Shown: piece by piece, positions 43,501 to 45,599 of the stretch
Layout: every line of letters starts with the position of its first letter
How positions within the stretch are numbered: position 1 is the first letter of the stretch
Origin: Massilia solisilvae
GTDB taxonomy: Bacteria > Pseudomonadota > Gammaproteobacteria > Burkholderiales > Burkholderiaceae_D
Length of the DNA: 45,599 nucleotides
Direction of reading: 5' to 3'
NCBI RefSeq assembly: GCF_024753215.1
Contig: NZ_JANUGV010000013.1
Span: 1-45,599 of the forward strand
Translations under genes and position numbers: made by a program
The notes under the pieces: generated by a model
Databases searched by the model: none
Told to the model about the DNA's origin: nothing
What the model saw: only the letters and a program-made list of their open reading frames with translations

Positions 43501-45599
43501 GTCACCAGCGGCGCCAGCTACGCCGTCGGCAGCGCCACCACCAGCGACGGGTTGATTCTTGGTCGCGGCGTGAACTCGGGCATTTCGGTGTCCGACGTGG
43601 ACGCGGCCAGCGGCACGGTCCGCGTCACGCTGAGCGTGGATCTCGGCATCCTTGAGCTGTACAACGCCGGGACACGGGTGGCCACCGCGACCACCATCGA
43701 TAACGTTACGTTCAGCGGCTCGCGCACCGGCACGCTCGTCCTCACCGGCACCCTCGCCAACATCAATGCGATCCTCACGGGGACCAACACCAGCGACACC
43801 AAGGTGCTGTACCAGCCGGGGCTGAGCGAGGTCGGCACGGCCAAGCTCACCCTGGCGGTCAACGACCAGGGCAACACCGGCTACGGCGGCCCGCTGTCCG
43901 CTTCCGCCACCGTGGGCACGATCACGATCTCGGCGCCGGCACCGACCGGCACCCTGATTGGCACCGTGATCGAGGATAATGCGGTCACCAGCGGCAACCT
44001 GTCGGCAAGCGGAACGCTGAGCCAGACCATCACCGGATCGAACTGGCTCGGGAACACCCTTGGTTCGTCCGCGCTCGGCACGCTGACCGCGTCCGGCGCC
44101 ACCTGGACCTACACCGTGAACAACAGCGCGGCGGAAGTGCAGGCCCTGGTCGCGGGGCAGTCGATCGAGGAGAGCTTCCAGGTTGCCACGGCGGGCGGCA
44201 ACGTGTTCGTGCGCGTGACCATCAAGGGCACCAACGATGCGCCGACCCTGACCGCGACCAATGGCGCGTCTGGCTATACCGAGAAGGGATCGGCAACCAC
44301 GCTGTTTTCCTCCGCCACCGCCACACTCGGCGGCAGCGGTGCGTCGGCGGAGAGCGGGCAGTCGATCACCAGCATCACCCTCGATGTGTCCAACGTGTTC
44401 GACGGCGACCAGATCGTCATCGACGGCACCACCCTCTACCTTGACCATTCCAGCAGCGGCACGCTGACGGCCAGCGGTTACCGCGTCAATGTCACCCTTT
44501 CCGGTTCGACCGCGACCCTGACGGTGGACACCGCGCAGGCGTCGCCTTCGTCGATCCAGTCGCTGGTGACAGGGCTCGCCTACCAGTCGAGCAGCAACAA
44601 CCCGACCAACTACGGCAACAACGCAAGCCGTACGTTCACGCTGCGCAGCATGCAGGACTCGGGCGGCACTGCTTTGGGTGGCAGCGATACCGCAGCGATC
44701 AACTGGTCGCGCACGGTGACGCTCACTGCGGTGAACGATGCGCCGGTGGTCAATGTGGCGCCGATTACGGTCAACCAGAACACGTCGATCGTGTTGTCGA
44801 GCGCCTACCTGCTGGCCAACGACCCGGACACAAAGTCCGACGGCCTGACCTACAGGATCACGAGCGATCCGACCAAGGGCGTGGTGAAGTTCAACGGCAC
44901 TGTGGTGACGGGCGCCGTCACCTTCACCCAGCAGGATCTCGACGCCGGCAGCGTGACTTATACCGCCAATCCGTCTGGCAGCGCCACGAGCGACGCGTTC
45001 TCGGTGACGGTTTCGGATGGCACGAATACGACCGCCGCCAAGCAGGTGGACGTGAGCATCATCACGACCAATTATCCGCCGATCACGTTCGACAACACGG
45101 TGACGACGGCCGAGGACAACTCCTACGTGTTCGGCACAACGGATTTCCTCTTCAGCGATTTCAACACCGGCGACAGCATGTCCACGGTGGAGATTTTCAC
45201 CTTGCCGGGAACGGGCAAGCTGCAGACCTACGTCAGTGGCGCCTGGCAGGATGTGACGGGCGCCAGCACCATGGTCAGCACTTCCGAAATCATGGCCGGA
45301 CATCTGCGCTTCATGCCGGTCGCGAATGCTTACGGGAGCCCCTACGCGACCTTCAACTTCAAGGTGTACGACCAGTCAAACGTGGCATCCGGCGATGCGC
45401 AGATGACGGTCATCGTCACCCCGGTCAACGATGCACCCGTGCTGGCGGTAGCGCCGGTTTCGCTCGCCCAGGGCGCGACCGTCACCCTCACCACGAGTTA
45501 CCTGAACGCGACCGATGTCGACACCGGCAACGGCAGCCTGACGTACACCGTCACCAGCGCACCGGGCAAAGGCACCATCAAGGTCAACGGCACGGCGGG
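40540..45599 (+). CDS. Giant DUF4347 repeat protein (adhesin-like), partial at 3' end
   Basis: The reading frame stays open from 40540 to the window end (about 1686 residues seen). Residues 34-44 hold the motif ALEPRVMFDGA, followed by an Ala-rich helix (45-90). A DUF4347 domain follows (about 95-256), with VTHG (H151) and YGCD (C194). Then come Ig-like domains (about 260-600), a non-repetitive domain (about 605-815) with the calcium-loop-like DVNNDGKLD (679-687), and cadherin-like/VCBS-type repeats marked by VNDAP or TNDAP (DNA near 43450, 44233, 44733 and 45424). There is no signal peptide, so type I-like export through the upstream TolC and adaptor is likely. The start follows an in-frame stop, with only 18 bases after the adaptor and no clear ribosome binding site, so translational coupling is possible. 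The very long minus-strand open frame opposite is a shadow. Confidence 0.9.
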   Translation, partial: MNKPLPPAPVLNAIEQPARRSRRPLSGRGPAPLALEPRVMFDGATGDAVLAARAAAERGAAQAAERAVDADRAGIDKLALQAPAAVAGPLDATRHEIVFIEDNVENYQQLVAGVKPGVEVVVLDHTRDGLQQMLAALDGHAPVDAIHLVTHGSEASIRLGSTEVSLANLEGFDTQFGKLGSALTANGDFLIYGCDVAAGADGQQFVSRLSQLTGADVAASVDLTGAAARGGNWTLETQTGSVETAPLTGDHYDGLLGAANVKVSTDNVVNTNDTLTTVTVSGTVDNGTGRDINVTVTGAGGTPSVTSTITGITKTQGGTWSGTINLSSFADGTLNVYVTQGGTAGPSATNDQTFTIVKDTTAPTVTTTNTSTASTSSFSLTASDASKVSTLEYQVDSGSWNSLAITPATSVSSTVTLATQTVGSHHLNVRATDANGNVTVSGTDFTVAAPPANHAPTASGDATLASIPDTTTNPPGASVSSLFLTKYADSDSDAFKGIAIVSYTRDASAGEWQYYNGSSWTNIGAVTSASSAITFGVNDQLRFKPASGFSGAAPALSVKLVDAGGTVSTNGVVDASVSGGSSDFSAATVLLKTSVTTTYTLSSPDSKFVTLLSGNNYDPYNDTQSHAADTDLVGNSSAPLLQGGYDTNTQTLYYRVRIGNPTLSKGVATFTGVVLLGVDVNNDGKLDIFIGVDGRNNGLGVVTFAPGADLNVSPSTTSITAPVSASGSYSYTSVTTGTTDIGGDGKTDAYLTFSLPFSALQSRVAALGKSISTNTSLGFVLMTLTQNNSINGDIGGIGTMSKGDKDKTWRDLGLLQPINLTAPTLGSISGNYQFVENGAAVTLAPNATFSDFDTRNFSGGKLEVTISGNPESGKDQLSLSASGVSLVGGAVSVNGTQVGTATFAGNVLTVNFTGSNVTADQVNAVVRAVNFSNTSDAPSTLNRTVQFKITDPDSNASDPTVAAVTVLVQAVNDAPAVSGAATSLNRTVTSGASYAVGSATTSDGLILGRGVNSGISVSDVDAASGTVRVTLSVDLGILELYNAGTRVATATTIDNVTFSGSRTGTLVLTGTLANINAILTGTNTSDTKVLYQPGLSEVGTAKLTLAVNDQGNTGYGGPLSASATVGTITISAPAPTGTLIGTVIEDNAVTSGNLSASGTLSQTITGSNWLGNTLGSSALGTLTASGATWTYTVNNSAAEVQALVAGQSIEESFQVATAGGNVFVRVTIKGTNDAPTLTATNGASGYTEKGSATTLFSSATATLGGSGASAESGQSITSITLDVSNVFDGDQIVIDGTTLYLDHSSSGTLTASGYRVNVTLSGSTATLTVDTAQASPSSIQSLVTGLAYQSSSNNPTNYGNNASRTFTLRSMQDSGGTALGGSDTAAINWSRTVTLTAVNDAPVVNVAPITVNQNTSIVLSSAYLLANDPDTKSDGLTYRITSDPTKGVVKFNGTVVTGAVTFTQQDLDAGSVTYTANPSGSATSDAFSVTVSDGTNTTAAKQVDVSIITTNYPPITFDNTVTTAEDNSYVFGTTDFLFSDFNTGDSMSTVEIFTLPGTGKLQTYVSGAWQDVTGASTMVSTSEIMAGHLRFMPVANAYGSPYATFNFKVYDQSNVASGDAQMTVIVTPVNDAPVLAVAPVSLAQGATVTLTTSYLNATDVDTGNGSLTYTVTSAPGKGTIKVNGTA

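Noticed and set aside
39448..45303. Minus-strand open frame of 1951 codons opposite the TolC, adaptor and giant genes
   Set aside because: It mirrors three well-supported plus-strand genes, has no recognisable domain, and its His/Arg/Gly-rich composition is what antisense of GC-rich coding DNA gives.

Overview
The window looks like chromosomal DNA from a high-GC betaproteobacterium, most likely the Oxalobacteraceae (Massilia/Telluria/Duganella group). This rests on GC-rich codon use, the many envelope lipoproteins, the tamA-tamB pair, the DUF3016, DUF882 and DUF4214 proteins, and a giant DUF4347 adhesin-like protein. No database search was possible, so the taxonomy is an inference. I saw no rRNA, tRNA, CRISPR array, phage or insertion sequence. 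Many genes end in short palindromic repeats.

Layout. 0-3 kb (minus): a di-haem cytochrome c peroxidase and a YtkA-like lipoprotein, translationally coupled and read from a promoter resembling CueR copper-responsive sites, then a tandem pair of paralogous membrane proteins. 3-11 kb: a tiny Pro/His-rich protein, the tamB-tamA operon (minus), and divergent queC plus a metallophosphoesterase. 11-16 kb: small proteins, a soluble GAF-GAF histidine kinase, a small lipoprotein and a convergent REC-DUF3369-HD-GYP response regulator, which may form one two-component/c-di-GMP pathway. 16-20 kb: a Nei-type DNA glycosylase, a DUF3016 protein and an ECF sigma / membrane protein / secreted protein operon preceded by a perfect palindrome. 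20-25 kb (minus): hotdog thioesterase, sugar dehydrogenase-like lipoprotein, M20 peptidase, and a three-gene envelope operon (Tat-exported DUF882 protein, unknown secreted protein, BamE-like lipoprotein). 25-35 kb: ArnT-like glycosyltransferase, two-domain M16 peptidase, M1 aminopeptidase lipoprotein, isochorismatase-fold hydrolase, luciferase-like monooxygenase and a class C beta-lactamase-fold lipoprotein.

35-45.6 kb is the most distinctive part. A DUF4214 protein without a signal peptide and a Gly/Ser/Thr-rich secreted protein precede a plus-strand run of a TolC-family lipoprotein, a short periplasmic adaptor, and the first ~1686 residues of a giant repeat protein that runs off the window. 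The giant protein starts with a LALEPRVMFDGA motif and a DUF4347 domain. The pattern suggests a dedicated type I-like export system with its surface cargo. The DUF4347 domain carries a His-Gly / Gly-Cys pattern like that of caspase-fold (clan CD) cysteine peptidases.

A second theme is gene ends. Three copies of one inverted-pair repeat family (GTAGGGTGGGC...GCCCACGCGTTCAAC) and one REP-like element all sit exactly between convergent genes, and another REP-like copy lies next to the 3' end of the first gene.
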